A DNA stretch of 15,443 nucleotides from contig DVGY01000109.1 of assembly GCA_018712465.1 (NCBI GenBank), forward strand, positions 1 through 15,443, read 5' to 3'. The stretch comes from Candidatus Egerieicola pullicola (GTDB lineage: Bacteria > Bacillota > Clostridia > Oscillospirales > Ruminococcaceae). Below the pieces are notes generated by a model that saw nothing but the letters and a program-made list of their open reading frames with translations, was not told the origin of the DNA and did not search any database. Below, in pieces: positions 1 through 6,115 of this stretch. Every line of letters begins with the position of its first letter. The first letter of the stretch is position 1. The position numbers and the translations under genes were made by a program.

Positions 1-110
1 AATTGTTCCATCTGAACGGAATCTGGCTTGCATTCCCTGTGGCGGAAACTGCCACTTTGCTCGTTGCTCTCGTGATGATGGCATGGCATCGCCACAAAAA
101 TATCTTATAA
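1..110 (+). CDS. MATE family efflux transporter, C-terminal end (partial)
   Basis: Reading frame 3 is open from the window edge to a TAA at 108-110 and gives 35 residues. The series NGIWLAFPVAE followed by a hydrophobic stretch (TATLLVALVMMAW) and a basic tail (HRHKN) is what the last transmembrane helix and cytoplasmic end of clostridial MATE (MatE/DinF) transporters look like. These are membrane antiporters that export drugs or metabolites using Na+ or H+ gradients. Only the end of the gene is in the window, so its substrate cannot be judged. The next MATE start lies 19 bases downstream, so this was probably the first gene of a tandem MATE pair. The identification is from recognition of the family pattern over a short stretch. 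Confidence 0.6.
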   Translation, partial: LFHLNGIWLAFPVAETATLLVALVMMAWHRHKNIL

Positions 111-129
111 CGCGTTCCAGGGAGGAGAA

Positions 130-168
130 ATGATGAACGATACTTTCATGAAAGAAAAACCGGTATAG
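130..168 (+). pseudogene. MATE transporter gene broken after 12 codons
   Basis: A strong ribosome site (GGGAGGAG at 120-127) precedes paired ATG codons at 130 and 133. The peptide MMNDTFMKEKPV then runs into TAG at 166-168. NDxFMKEKPV is the typical opening of clostridial MATE transporters, where it is followed by a P-L-L-x-x-x-L-P-M-V first helix. Here the similarity stops exactly at the stop codon and the rest of the gene is absent from the window. I infer that a deletion or an insertion joined foreign DNA at about 166. A real 12-residue peptide is possible but less likely. Confidence 0.55.
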
Positions 169-221
169 TATGACGAAAAATAATTTTTCCAATAGAAGTC
201 GGTCAATTCAATCTGGTATTC

Positions 222-596
222 TTAAAAAGTTTCCGAATTACCTCGAACGGACTCCCGGTAGAAAGCGTTTCTCACCTCCATAAGTTTTGGATGGATCTTC
301 CAAACCCCGCCCCGGATTTTCTCTACAAGCCCTTTTTCCTGAAGCCCATGCATGGCTTCGGCAAGGATTTGACTGCAAGCTCCTGTCTCCCAGGCAATCT
401 TGTTGTAGGTGCCAAGAAAACAATCATCAGGCAGGGATGGGCTGTCCAGAAGGTACAGCACCACCCGCAGATGGCTCCAGCGATAGATTCCGGTGACCTG
501 CTGCAACTGGCGGATGTAACGGAACAGTGGGCCGTCCGGCATTACAGGACGAGGGCTGGTTTGGGTTGGAAGCGGATGAATTGGCGTCATTTCCAT
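222..596 (-). CDS. RepL-like winged-helix DNA-binding protein
   Basis: This 124-residue protein resembles the winged-helix core of Firmicutes plasmid replication initiators of the RepL family, in the pattern VVLYLLDS...FLGTYNKIAWETG(A)CSQILAEAMHGLQEKGLVEKIRGGVWKIHPKLM (residues 45-106): helix, recognition helix, then a beta wing ending in an I-x-P-K-L motif. RepL proteins bind a plasmid origin to start rolling-circle-type replication. A MarR-like regulator would have a similar fold, so a regulatory role cannot be excluded. RepL proteins are usually about 150-180 residues; this one has a short proline-rich N-terminus instead of the usual first third. The start at 596 follows AAGGAGG (604-610). 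It lies beside the broken MATE gene on AT-rich DNA, consistent with a mobile element. The gene itself appears intact. Confidence 0.5.
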   Translation of the reverse strand: MEMTPIHPLPTQTSPRPVMPDGPLFRYIRQLQQVTGIYRWSHLRVVLYLLDSPSLPDDCFLGTYNKIAWETGACSQILAEAMHGLQEKGLVEKIRGGVWKIHPKLMEVRNAFYRESVRGNSETF

Positions 597-733
597 AGAA
601 ATTCCTCCTTTGGGTCGAACGGCGGATACGGATGAGGAAAGAATTATCTTTCCACTATTAGTATTTCGAATCTTTCAATTTACAAAATGAAGGCATAAGC
701 GAACAGTCCCGCCACACTTTCATATCTACAGAC

Positions 734-785
734 AAAGCAAAACCTCCTGTCCCAGCAATTGTTGAGATAGGAGGTCATTTTGCTT
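734..785. repeat. Long inverted repeat (terminator-like hairpin)
   Basis: AAAGCAAAA-CCTCCT (734-748) is complementary to AGGAGG-TCA-TTTTGCTT (769-785), with only the TCA bulge and one G-T pair, and further pairs continue inward around 750-766. The outer arm gives a T-rich tail on either strand, so it could act as a bidirectional terminator. It could also be a terminal hairpin of a decayed mobile element. The minus-strand reading (hairpin then TTTTGCTTTG) looks more like a terminator, but no gene ending to its right on that strand is present. Confidence 0.55.
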
Positions 786-825
786 GATTTATTGCTTATG
801 ACGTTCATCATCTGTAAATTATCGC

Positions 826-945
826 ATGGATACGATTCAGTATCTACACTCCCCAGTAGAAGCTTCAAAAAATGTTGCTGATTGGCTGTCCATCTTTGAA
901 CAATTTCAAATTAACAAAGTCTTACAACAAACTAGTTCCGCTTAA
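826..945 (+). pseudogene. Possible short coding remnant, 39 codons
   Basis: The frame starts at ATG 826 and ends at TAA 943-945. Its composition is protein-like: a charged, aromatic-containing helix such as ASKNVADWLSIFEQFQINKVLQQ. There is no ribosome site before the ATG and an in-frame TGA lies 27 bases upstream. I do not recognise the family. It may be the tail of a gene lost during rearrangement of this element or a chance frame. Confidence 0.2.
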
Positions 946-980
946 ACCGGCTCCCTAAAATGCACAAAATCATTGAAAAT

Positions 981-1009
981 ATCGAACGATTTTATTGACA
1001 TAATCGAAC
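981..1009. promoter_or_regulatory. Candidate antitoxin operator repeats
   Basis: ATCGAAC occurs at 981-987 and again at 1003-1009, 22 bp apart (about two helical turns) and flanking the -35 box. The first copy extends to ATCG-AA-CGAT (981-990), a perfect 4+4 palindrome. Phd/YefM antitoxins normally repress their own promoter by binding palindromes there, so this is the expected place for their operator. The assignment is inference from position. Confidence 0.5.
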
Positions 1010-1023
1010 AAATTTGATATACT
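995..1023 (+). promoter_or_regulatory. Sigma-A promoter of the toxin-antitoxin operon
   Basis: TTGACA at 995-1000 and TATACT at 1018-1023 are separated by exactly 17 bp, a near-perfect housekeeping promoter. Transcription should start near 1030, giving a leader of about 20 nt before the antitoxin start at 1052. Confidence 0.85.
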
Positions 1024-1051
1024 AAATATATAAAGAAATGAGGTGATTTTC

Positions 1052-1267
1052 ATGTCTATTACAGCAACAGAATTGAAATTGAATCTCAGTAAATACTTGA
1101 CATTGGCGGAGAAGGAAGATATTTATATTACGAAAAATGGAAAGGTAGTTGCCAAATTAAGCAGTCCTTATCAAGACCGGGTAGATACTGCAAAATCCTT
1201 GTTCGGAGTACTTCCAGCTGATATTACCTTAGAAGAAGCGAAAGCGGAACGGACGGGGAAAATATGA
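1052..1267 (+). CDS. Antitoxin, Phd/YefM family
   Basis: This 71-residue protein begins SITATELKLNLSKYLTLAEKEDIYITKNGKVVAKLSS, the standard Phd/YefM N-terminal fold: an IxxTELK-type strand-helix, then the I-x-I-T-K-N-G-K-x-V-A hairpin that dimerises and binds DNA. The C-terminal third (ADITLEEAKAERTGKI) is charged and should be the flexible segment that wraps the toxin. The ATG at 1052 is preferred over GTG at 1043 because AGGTG (1041-1045) is correctly spaced from the former and overlaps the latter. The gene overlaps the toxin by ATGA (1264-1267), implying translational coupling so that antitoxin is made first. Family members neutralise the toxin and repress their own promoter, which here carries repeated ATCGAAC sites. 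Confidence 0.88.
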   Translation: MSITATELKLNLSKYLTLAEKEDIYITKNGKVVAKLSSPYQDRVDTAKSLFGVLPADITLEEAKAERTGKI

Positions 1268-1692
1268 AAATCTTAATAGACACCTGCATTATCCTGGATG
1301 CATTGCAGGATCGAAAGCCTTTTTCAGAAGATGCTCAGAACATCTTTTTAGCCGTAGCGAATCAAAAAATTCAGGGATTTTTATCTGCCAAATCCGTGAC
1401 AGATATATATTATCTACTTCACCGCCATACTCACAGTAATGAAGAAAGCCGGAAAATTCTGAACAAGTTGTTTGTCTTATTCGGGATTTTGGATACCACG
1501 GCGGAAGATTGCCGCAAAGCAGTTTTTTCTGAAATGAACGATTATGAAGATGCGGTTATGGCAGAGTCTGCGTGGCGTTGTGATATGGATGGAATTGTAA
1601 CTCGAAATACAAAAGACTATGAGAAGGCAGCCGTACCAATCTTTTCTCCCAAACAGCTTTTAGAAGAAATGGAAAACAACGTAGACGAATAA
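1264..1692 (+). CDS. Toxin, PIN-domain ribonuclease (VapC-like)
   Basis: The 142-residue protein has the PIN-domain layout. It has an N-terminal strand with the first acidic residue (MKILIDTCIILDAL, D6), a second conserved region SAKSVTDIYYLL (41-52, D47), the DYEDAVMAESA motif (D96) and the final strand region GIVTRNTKDYE (110-120, N115 and D118). Together these would hold Mg2+/Mn2+ for RNA cleavage. VapC-type toxins cut tRNA or rRNA and arrest growth when the antitoxin is degraded; the target here cannot be read from sequence. Length matches the family. It starts within the antitoxin stop and has no separate ribosome site. Pairing of a PIN toxin with a Phd/YefM-type antitoxin is known. In the chromosome-element setting its likely effect is stabilisation of the linked DNA. 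Confidence 0.87.
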   Translation: MKILIDTCIILDALQDRKPFSEDAQNIFLAVANQKIQGFLSAKSVTDIYYLLHRHTHSNEESRKILNKLFVLFGILDTTAEDCRKAVFSEMNDYEDAVMAESAWRCDMDGIVTRNTKDYEKAAVPIFSPKQLLEEMENNVDE

Positions 1693-1714
1693 GAAAGATG
1701 TATTGTAGCTATGA

Positions 1715-1781
1715 GGCCTATCTTCTTTTCACATTTGGCAGAAGAAAAGGCCTATCACCTGTAACGAACAGACAATAGGCC
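1715..1781. repeat. Two GGCCTAT copies and one complementary ATAGGCC
   Basis: GGCCTAT occurs at 1715-1721 and 1749-1755, and its complement ATAGGCC at 1775-1781. The second and third copies form a stem with an inner CTGT/ACAG stem (1759-1762 / 1768-1771). The first can compete for the same partner, and TTCTT/AGAA pairs lie between the first two. It follows the toxin gene and may act as its terminator, but the following T-run is poor (CTTTAGATTCCTT). Confidence 0.45.
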
Positions 1782-1837
1782 CTTTAGATTCCTTAAAAAT
1801 GGATGGATAAAATTCGTGAAAAACGGCTCTCCGAAAA

Positions 1838-1857
1838 TGGTGTAGTTGTGGTGTAGT
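1838..1857. repeat. Tandem TGGTGTAGT repeats, candidate integrase arm sites
   Basis: TGGTGTAGT occurs at 1838-1846 and 1849-1857, an 11-bp period, so both copies face the same side of the helix. It lies about 60 bp from the tRNA-end-like core at 1920. Direct repeats of this size and spacing are typical of arm-type binding sites of tyrosine integrases. No integrase gene is in the window, so the role is inference. Confidence 0.4.
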
Positions 1858-1913
1858 AAACTGTTTGTTGTGCCCAGAAACCCACATAAAACCTAGGGAT
1901 TTTGACTTTGGTG

Positions 1914-1939
1914 AAGTTTCAGTCCCATCCGCCGCACCA
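1914..1939 (+). other. tRNA 3'-end-like attachment-site remnant
   Basis: AGTCCCATCCGCCGCACCA at 1921-1939 matches the layout of a tRNA 3' end: T-loop end, CCCAT T-stem strand, CCGCCGC acceptor strand, discriminator A and CCA. A tRNA-Leu-like source is my best guess. The upstream half of the T-arm does not pair with it and no rest of a tRNA lies before it, so this is not a working gene. A terminator hairpin follows immediately, as for a real tRNA gene. Elements integrating into tRNA 3' ends leave such a displaced copy at their far end. Confidence 0.5.
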
Positions 1940-1979
1940 AACCACAAGGACAGTAGTTCTTGTGGTTTTCATTTTTTGT
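1940..1979 (+). terminator. Rho-independent terminator
   Basis: AACCACAAG (1940-1948) pairs perfectly with CTTGTGGTT (1959-1967) around a 10-nt loop and is followed by TTCATTTTTTG. Being joined directly to the CCA-ending sequence, it is probably the original terminator of the tRNA gene whose end was displaced. Confidence 0.8.
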
Positions 1980-2029
1980 CTGGTAGTATAAACTACTGAA
2001 GTGGACGCTCATATTCTCCATCAACGAAA

Positions 2030-2071
2030 AAAGACTGGACTAAGGATGTGTTTTCCTTCTGTCCAGTCTTT
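2030..2071 (-). terminator. Terminator of the methyltransferase-acetyltransferase operon
   Basis: AAAGACTGGAC (2030-2040) pairs with GTCCAGTCTTT (2061-2071), with a further AAGGA/TCCTT pairing in the loop. On the minus strand it comes 5 bases after the acetyltransferase stop and is followed by a T-run opposite 2027-2032. It is symmetrical enough to work on both strands. Confidence 0.85.
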
Positions 2072-2075
2072 CTGT

Positions 2076-2558
2076 TTATCTTGGTGATACGCTGAGCTGT
2101 TTTTCCATCACATTCCAAGCAAGCACTGCGCCGGATTCCAGCGTCAACTGCTTTTGGCGAACAATGTAATAACCCCGATGCCGATAAAACTCCTCTGCCG
2201 GCCTAGAAGCGTCCAGAACGGCTTTGGTTTGTTCCTGGGCAATTATACGATACTCTAGGTCCTCCAACAGCCTTCCTCCCAGTCCCTGCCCCCGCAGATT
2301 TGGAGCTACAAACAGCCGGGCAATATGTCCGTTGTGGTAGCTGCCAGTAGCCAACAGTTCTTTCCCTTGAAATAGGCCATACACCGCCCCTTCTAAAATA
2401 TCTTTAGCAATGGCTCCTCGATTGTGAATCTGACAGAAAAATTCCACAGCTTCCGGAAAATAATAGTTGGGATATACGGTGGTAATGGTCTGCTGCACCA
2501 AACGGTAAACTGCATCAACCTTCTCAATGGAAATCCTCTGACTCTCCAAGCAATTCAT
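2076..2558 (-). CDS. GNAT family N-acetyltransferase
   Basis: The protein (160 residues from the chosen ATG) has the GNAT acetyl-CoA site: IARLFVAPNLRGQGLGGRLLEDLE, with the Q/R-x-x-G-x-G/A loop as RGQGLG near residues 89-94 of this start. A C-terminal AEEFYRHRGYY element typical of the family's last conserved helix and strand follows. Such enzymes transfer acetyl from acetyl-CoA to an amine; the substrate cannot be predicted. The ATG at 2558 is preceded by GGGGA with 8-nt spacing; a GTG at 2573 would extend it by five residues, and a TTG at 2549 is also possible. The start lies inside the end of the methyltransferase gene (35-bp overlap), so the two are co-transcribed and probably coupled. 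It is followed by a strong terminator. Confidence 0.85.
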   Translation of the reverse strand: MNCLESQRISIEKVDAVYRLVQQTITTVYPNYYFPEAVEFFCQIHNRGAIAKDILEGAVYGLFQGKELLATGSYHNGHIARLFVAPNLRGQGLGGRLLEDLEYRIIAQEQTKAVLDASRPAEEFYRHRGYYIVRQKQLTLESGAVLAWNVMEKQLSVSPR

Positions 2559-5500
2559 TCCTTTCTTCCCCACCCTGCTTTTCTTCCTCTGTGCTGCTTG
2601 GAGCCTGCTGACGGTAAAACGCCAATACCTGTTGGCTCTGTTCCTGGGTCAATCCATAAGCGGTGTGAACCAGTTGTTCCAACAGCTCCTCCCATGGGGT
2701 GACCGGCTTTCCTTGAGAAATCGCCCGGAGGATTTCATCTACCAATTCTTCGCTACGGCGGATTTCCGATGCATCCGGAAAACGAATGGGAATCTCACAC
2801 AGCGGTTGGGCATAAAGCTCCAGCAACTCCCCTTTTCGCTTTCCTTGATGCCACAGCCAAAAATACATGAGCTTTGAATTCAGTACAGCAACAAGATACT
2901 TCAAGCTAAGATCTGGATATTCTCCCCGCTTCGGCAGCAAAAAGAACAGGTCTCCCCCGCCATACACCTGCTGCGTGGTGTAAGCAAAGCGGTTCACTCG
3001 GCTGCGGTAAGGGGTCACCAACTTTTCCCCAGGCTCAAACAGGAACATTTCCCGGGGGCGGTGAATGGCGTACCACGGCCATCCTGGTTCGGCGTAACGC
3101 TTTTGCTGGGCTTTCCGAATGGGAAGGAACCGTTTTAAATGAGCCTCAAAATTGGGGTAATCGGCGATGTCGTCTTCCCAACGCAAATAAATCAATTTTT
3201 TATTTGTGGGCGTGATCTGCCACCGAAGTACGTTGGAATTCTTATAATAGGGAACCAACCGTCGCTGCTCCCTGGGCGTCAGTTCAGAAAGCCTGTCAAG
3301 GTCTTTCCCTTGCAACACATAAACTCCGTCACCTGGGCGAAAGTCACCGGAGAAAGAAGCACAGTGCCGGGCCGTGACCTTAGCCAGCACAATATGGCAG
3401 CCCAGATTGACGTGACAGAGCTGGCCCAACAAGGTCGCTCCATCCTGCATCTGCTCCAACAAGGGCGGCGTTTGGCGAAGTTGAATGTAAAGGTGTTCCC
3501 CTTCATAGAGCTGAGAAAGAGGGATTTCTCGTCCTTGGGTGACGGCGCCCCGCAACACACTGAGAGGGCTGCCCGGTTCCCCGCTTTGAGACAGGTCCAT
3601 CACCAAAGCCCGATCCGGCGCACCATCACCGGGACGGTCCAGCACAGTAATCAAATTATGCTGCCCCTGGGCGTCCTCAAACACTTTGCTTTGATGGAAA
3701 TCCATCAACAGGCGGATCCGTCCCCGTTCCTTTAAATCTTGACGGAGTTTTTTCCCAGCAGTGGCGGTGACGAAATAGTTGGTGGTAATCATGGCGATCA
3801 CCCCTTTGGAATTGGTGATGTCCAAAACCAGATGGAAGAAATAGTAAAACAAATCCATCTTTCCTACGGCAAACCGCTTGCCTAAATCGGTATAAGCCAA
3901 CCGAGCAAAGAGCTGCCGGTGTCCCTTTTCCCCCACATAAGGAGGATTGGCCACCACCAGATCAAAACCACCCCGGGCTTGGTACACGGGATAAAACAGC
4001 AGCGGCCAGCTGATGCAGGGAGCCGCCCCTTCCCTGGCCATTTCCCGGTATTGTTCTTTGCCGGACAGCCAAAGGGCGCAGGCAATGGCCTGTTGTGTAC
4101 GCTGCATTTCCCACAGAAGCCGGTATTTTTGACTGCCTTGGGCCTTTTCGTACTGCCGCTGTAATCGAGCCAGCAGAGCATAGTAATCCTCTTCCTGAGG
4201 AGGCGTCAAGGTGGTTTGGAGGGGGGCATTTTTCATCCGATGACTTTTTCCGGGCTTGCGGTTGGGATCGTACACCGGAATCTCCGGCTCCAAGCGATCC
4301 GCCAAGCTATTACCCCACAACACCGGCAAAAACTCCGGCAACGGTTCCTCCCCCGCCAGATAAACGGCCAACAACAACCGTCCTCGGGTAAATCGCACCG
4401 CCAGGAGATCAATGTCCACACCGCAGATAGAGTGCACCGCGGTGTGACGGTACAGAGAGGGTATCTTTTCCCCAGTACAAACCAGCCGCCGCAGCTGAGT
4501 AATGGCTTCCAGCAAGGTAACGCAAAATGCTCCCCCGCCCACGCAGGGATCCGCTGCCGTAACCTGTGCCAAAGCGCGGTCGATCTCTTGATGCTGTTCC
4601 TCCACCCGTTCCATCAACGGTACCGACTTGCCAAAAAAAGCTTGGCGTTCCGCCAACTCCCGGCCAAAAAAGCAGAAATCATGGCAATCCTGGGAAGAAA
4701 GGGCGGTGTGCTTTTCCAAATAAGCCGCCAAAGCGGTGCGGCAAAGATAATTTACCACAGGAGCAGGTGTAAAGTATAATCCCTGCCCATCCATTTCCCG
4801 CAAAGACAGCAGCCGTTCCAACACAGAACCCAAATCATCGGCATTCACGGCCCAAAGCCGGGCGTCCGGCTGGGGGGGATTCCAGTCAAAGGGCAGTCCT
4901 GCCAACTGTTCCAAAAAGCCGTTTCCCTTCCCGTCGTAAAATAAACGGTTGGGCAACACCAGGTTTTCCTGCCGCCAAGCATTTCCCTGCCAGGGCCCAA
5001 ACAGTTCCCCCAAGCGGGGCAAACCGTACAGTCCTAAGGAAGGCAGATCCCCTCCCTGGCACAATCCATCCAGCAGCGGAGCCAACAAAGTGGTAAACAG
5101 ATTTTTCCCTTGCAGCACTCCGTTGCTGCACCAACGTTGCAGAGGATAGTCTTTTCCCAAAACACCGCGCTGCTCCAACAGTACCAGCATTGTCAGCTGG
5201 AACACCAACAAACTGGGCAAAGCACTGCGTTCGGAAGGCAGAAGGGTAGAATCCTCCACCACCATGGAAATCTGTTCCAGGGCAGTACGGCAGCGCTCAA
5301 AGAGCATTTTTCGAGGTAAGCCGTCTTCCTCCTGGGCACGGCGCAACTGTGCCGCTGTTTCGCATCCACAAATCCGGCGCAGCAGCCGAGGGGTCAAAGG
5401 GTCGTTAGGGCGAGGAGTTCCGCAAAGCAGCGCCGTACAGCGCACCGGCAGCAGTTCTTCCAGCACCGGTGGGCAGTGACGAGGCGTTGCCTGCCGCACC

Positions 5501-5808
5501 AACGCCAGCAGCCAGGTTGCTTCTCCCACCGTTTCCAGCACCGCCAATGCCGTTTGCTTTCCCCGAAGGGATAGACACTGGGCCAACGCCTGCAAGCAGC
5601 CGCGGCCGGGGGCCGAAGTCAACGTCAGGTGATATACCTCAGCGTCCTGCTCTGCAAATAAGCTGCCCAATACCCGGCACTGTTCCACTTCCAAACCGGA
5701 AACGGGAAGCAGTTCTTCCTTGGGGACAAATTGGGACAGGGAACTTTTGCAAAAACTGAGAAACAAAGAGCGATCAAAAGGTCGTTGCAAGATGCTGTGC
5801 GATTCCAA
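2524..5808 (-). CDS. Eco57I-like (type IIG) adenine-specific DNA methyltransferase
   Basis: The 1094-residue protein carries the gamma-type N6-adenine methyltransferase motifs. They are a YFTPAPVV element (about 345), motif I DPCVGGGAF (420-428, SAM binding), a VDID acidic element about 40 residues later, and catalytic motif IV NPPYVG (621-626). The C-terminal part (YLRWED...TPYRSR...YLVAVLNSKLMYFW...CEIPIRF) resembles the M.TaqI/Eco57I target-recognition domain. It should methylate adenine in a specific DNA site. Full-length type IIG enzymes also cut DNA through an N-terminal PD-(D/E)xK domain. The first ~330 residues align in layout with that region but show LTLTSAPGRG where the E-x-K strand should be, so cleavage is doubtful. 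The start is TTG at 5808 behind GGGAGGT (5816-5822). No separate restriction or specificity subunit is adjacent; a GNAT gene overlaps its end. Anti-phage defence or epigenetic regulation are both possible. Confidence 0.85.
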   Translation of the reverse strand: MESHSILQRPFDRSLFLSFCKSSLSQFVPKEELLPVSGLEVEQCRVLGSLFAEQDAEVYHLTLTSAPGRGCLQALAQCLSLRGKQTALAVLETVGEATWLLALVRQATPRHCPPVLEELLPVRCTALLCGTPRPNDPLTPRLLRRICGCETAAQLRRAQEEDGLPRKMLFERCRTALEQISMVVEDSTLLPSERSALPSLLVFQLTMLVLLEQRGVLGKDYPLQRWCSNGVLQGKNLFTTLLAPLLDGLCQGGDLPSLGLYGLPRLGELFGPWQGNAWRQENLVLPNRLFYDGKGNGFLEQLAGLPFDWNPPQPDARLWAVNADDLGSVLERLLSLREMDGQGLYFTPAPVVNYLCRTALAAYLEKHTALSSQDCHDFCFFGRELAERQAFFGKSVPLMERVEEQHQEIDRALAQVTAADPCVGGGAFCVTLLEAITQLRRLVCTGEKIPSLYRHTAVHSICGVDIDLLAVRFTRGRLLLAVYLAGEEPLPEFLPVLWGNSLADRLEPEIPVYDPNRKPGKSHRMKNAPLQTTLTPPQEEDYYALLARLQRQYEKAQGSQKYRLLWEMQRTQQAIACALWLSGKEQYREMAREGAAPCISWPLLFYPVYQARGGFDLVVANPPYVGEKGHRQLFARLAYTDLGKRFAVGKMDLFYYFFHLVLDITNSKGVIAMITTNYFVTATAGKKLRQDLKERGRIRLLMDFHQSKVFEDAQGQHNLITVLDRPGDGAPDRALVMDLSQSGEPGSPLSVLRGAVTQGREIPLSQLYEGEHLYIQLRQTPPLLEQMQDGATLLGQLCHVNLGCHIVLAKVTARHCASFSGDFRPGDGVYVLQGKDLDRLSELTPREQRRLVPYYKNSNVLRWQITPTNKKLIYLRWEDDIADYPNFEAHLKRFLPIRKAQQKRYAEPGWPWYAIHRPREMFLFEPGEKLVTPYRSRVNRFAYTTQQVYGGGDLFFLLPKRGEYPDLSLKYLVAVLNSKLMYFWLWHQGKRKGELLELYAQPLCEIPIRFPDASEIRRSEELVDEILRAISQGKPVTPWEELLEQLVHTAYGLTQEQSQQVLAFYRQQAPSSTEEEKQGGEERNELLGESEDFH

Positions 5809-5987
5809 GGACAGTACCTCCCAATGGTAGCAAATTCAAGGGATGGAATTTAATCCATGCAATCATGGTTCGTATCAATTTTCCCCAGCCTTTGCCTGCT
5901 GGCAAAACGCACAGCTCGGCAGAAACGCCAAAGGGTATTTTCGCGGCCAGGACACAAGAGAAATCCAATCCATCCACACCAATCCAT
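5809..5987 (-). other. Long hairpin-rich leader of the methyltransferase mRNA
   Basis: From the predicted start near 5987 to the TTG start is about 180 nt without a convincing gene. It contains TTTGCC/GGCAAA (5891-5896 / 5901-5906), which competes with CCAGC/GCTGG (5885-5889 / 5898-5902), and CCATG/CATGG (5855-5859 / 5864-5868). I recognise no known riboswitch class. Confidence 0.4.
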
Positions 5988-5993
5988 GTATCT

Positions 5994-6022
5994 ATTATAG
6001 CAAATTTCCCCTTTTGATGCAA
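5994..6022 (-). promoter_or_regulatory. Promoter of the methyltransferase operon
   Basis: On the minus strand TTGCAT (6022-6017) and a perfect TATAAT (5999-5994) are 17 bp apart, and the -10 box is extended by TGC just upstream. The -35 box is weak, which the extended -10 would compensate for. Confidence 0.7.
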
Positions 6023-6039
6023 AACCTTTGACAGCAGCA

Positions 6040-6077
6040 GACAAAAAGAAAGACAGGCCACGAAACCGCAGCCTGTC
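6040..6077 (-). terminator. gapA terminator
   Basis: On the minus strand GACAGGC (opposite 6071-6077) pairs with GCCTGTC (opposite 6052-6058) and is followed by TTTCTTTTTGTC. It lies about 40 bases after the gapA stop and just upstream of the methyltransferase promoter, insulating the two transcripts. Confidence 0.85.
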
Positions 6078-6115
6078 CATCATGTTAGCTCTCAATCAGC
6101 GCCGGTGCAAGAGAA

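Larger units (their letters stand above)
597..980. other. Gene-poor accessory spacer with one strong hairpin
   Basis: I find no convincing gene between the RepL-like gene and the toxin-antitoxin promoter. The stretch is AT-rich. It carries the long imperfect hairpin described separately (734-785) and a 39-codon reading frame (826-945) that may be a gene remnant. The minus strand holds the ribosome site of the RepL-like gene (604-610), but I see no promoter for it that I would defend; a TTGTAA/TACTAA pair 16 bp apart near 650-680 is the best, weak, candidate. Confidence 0.4.

Noticed and set aside
1914..1939. Complete tRNA gene
   Set aside because: There is no matching 5' acceptor strand, D-arm or anticodon arm upstream; only the 3' end is present.
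1729..1947. 72-codon minus-strand frame over the attachment-site region
   Set aside because: It spans the tRNA-like core, the tandem repeats and the hairpins, has no ribosome site and is not protein-like; a frame of non-coding DNA.
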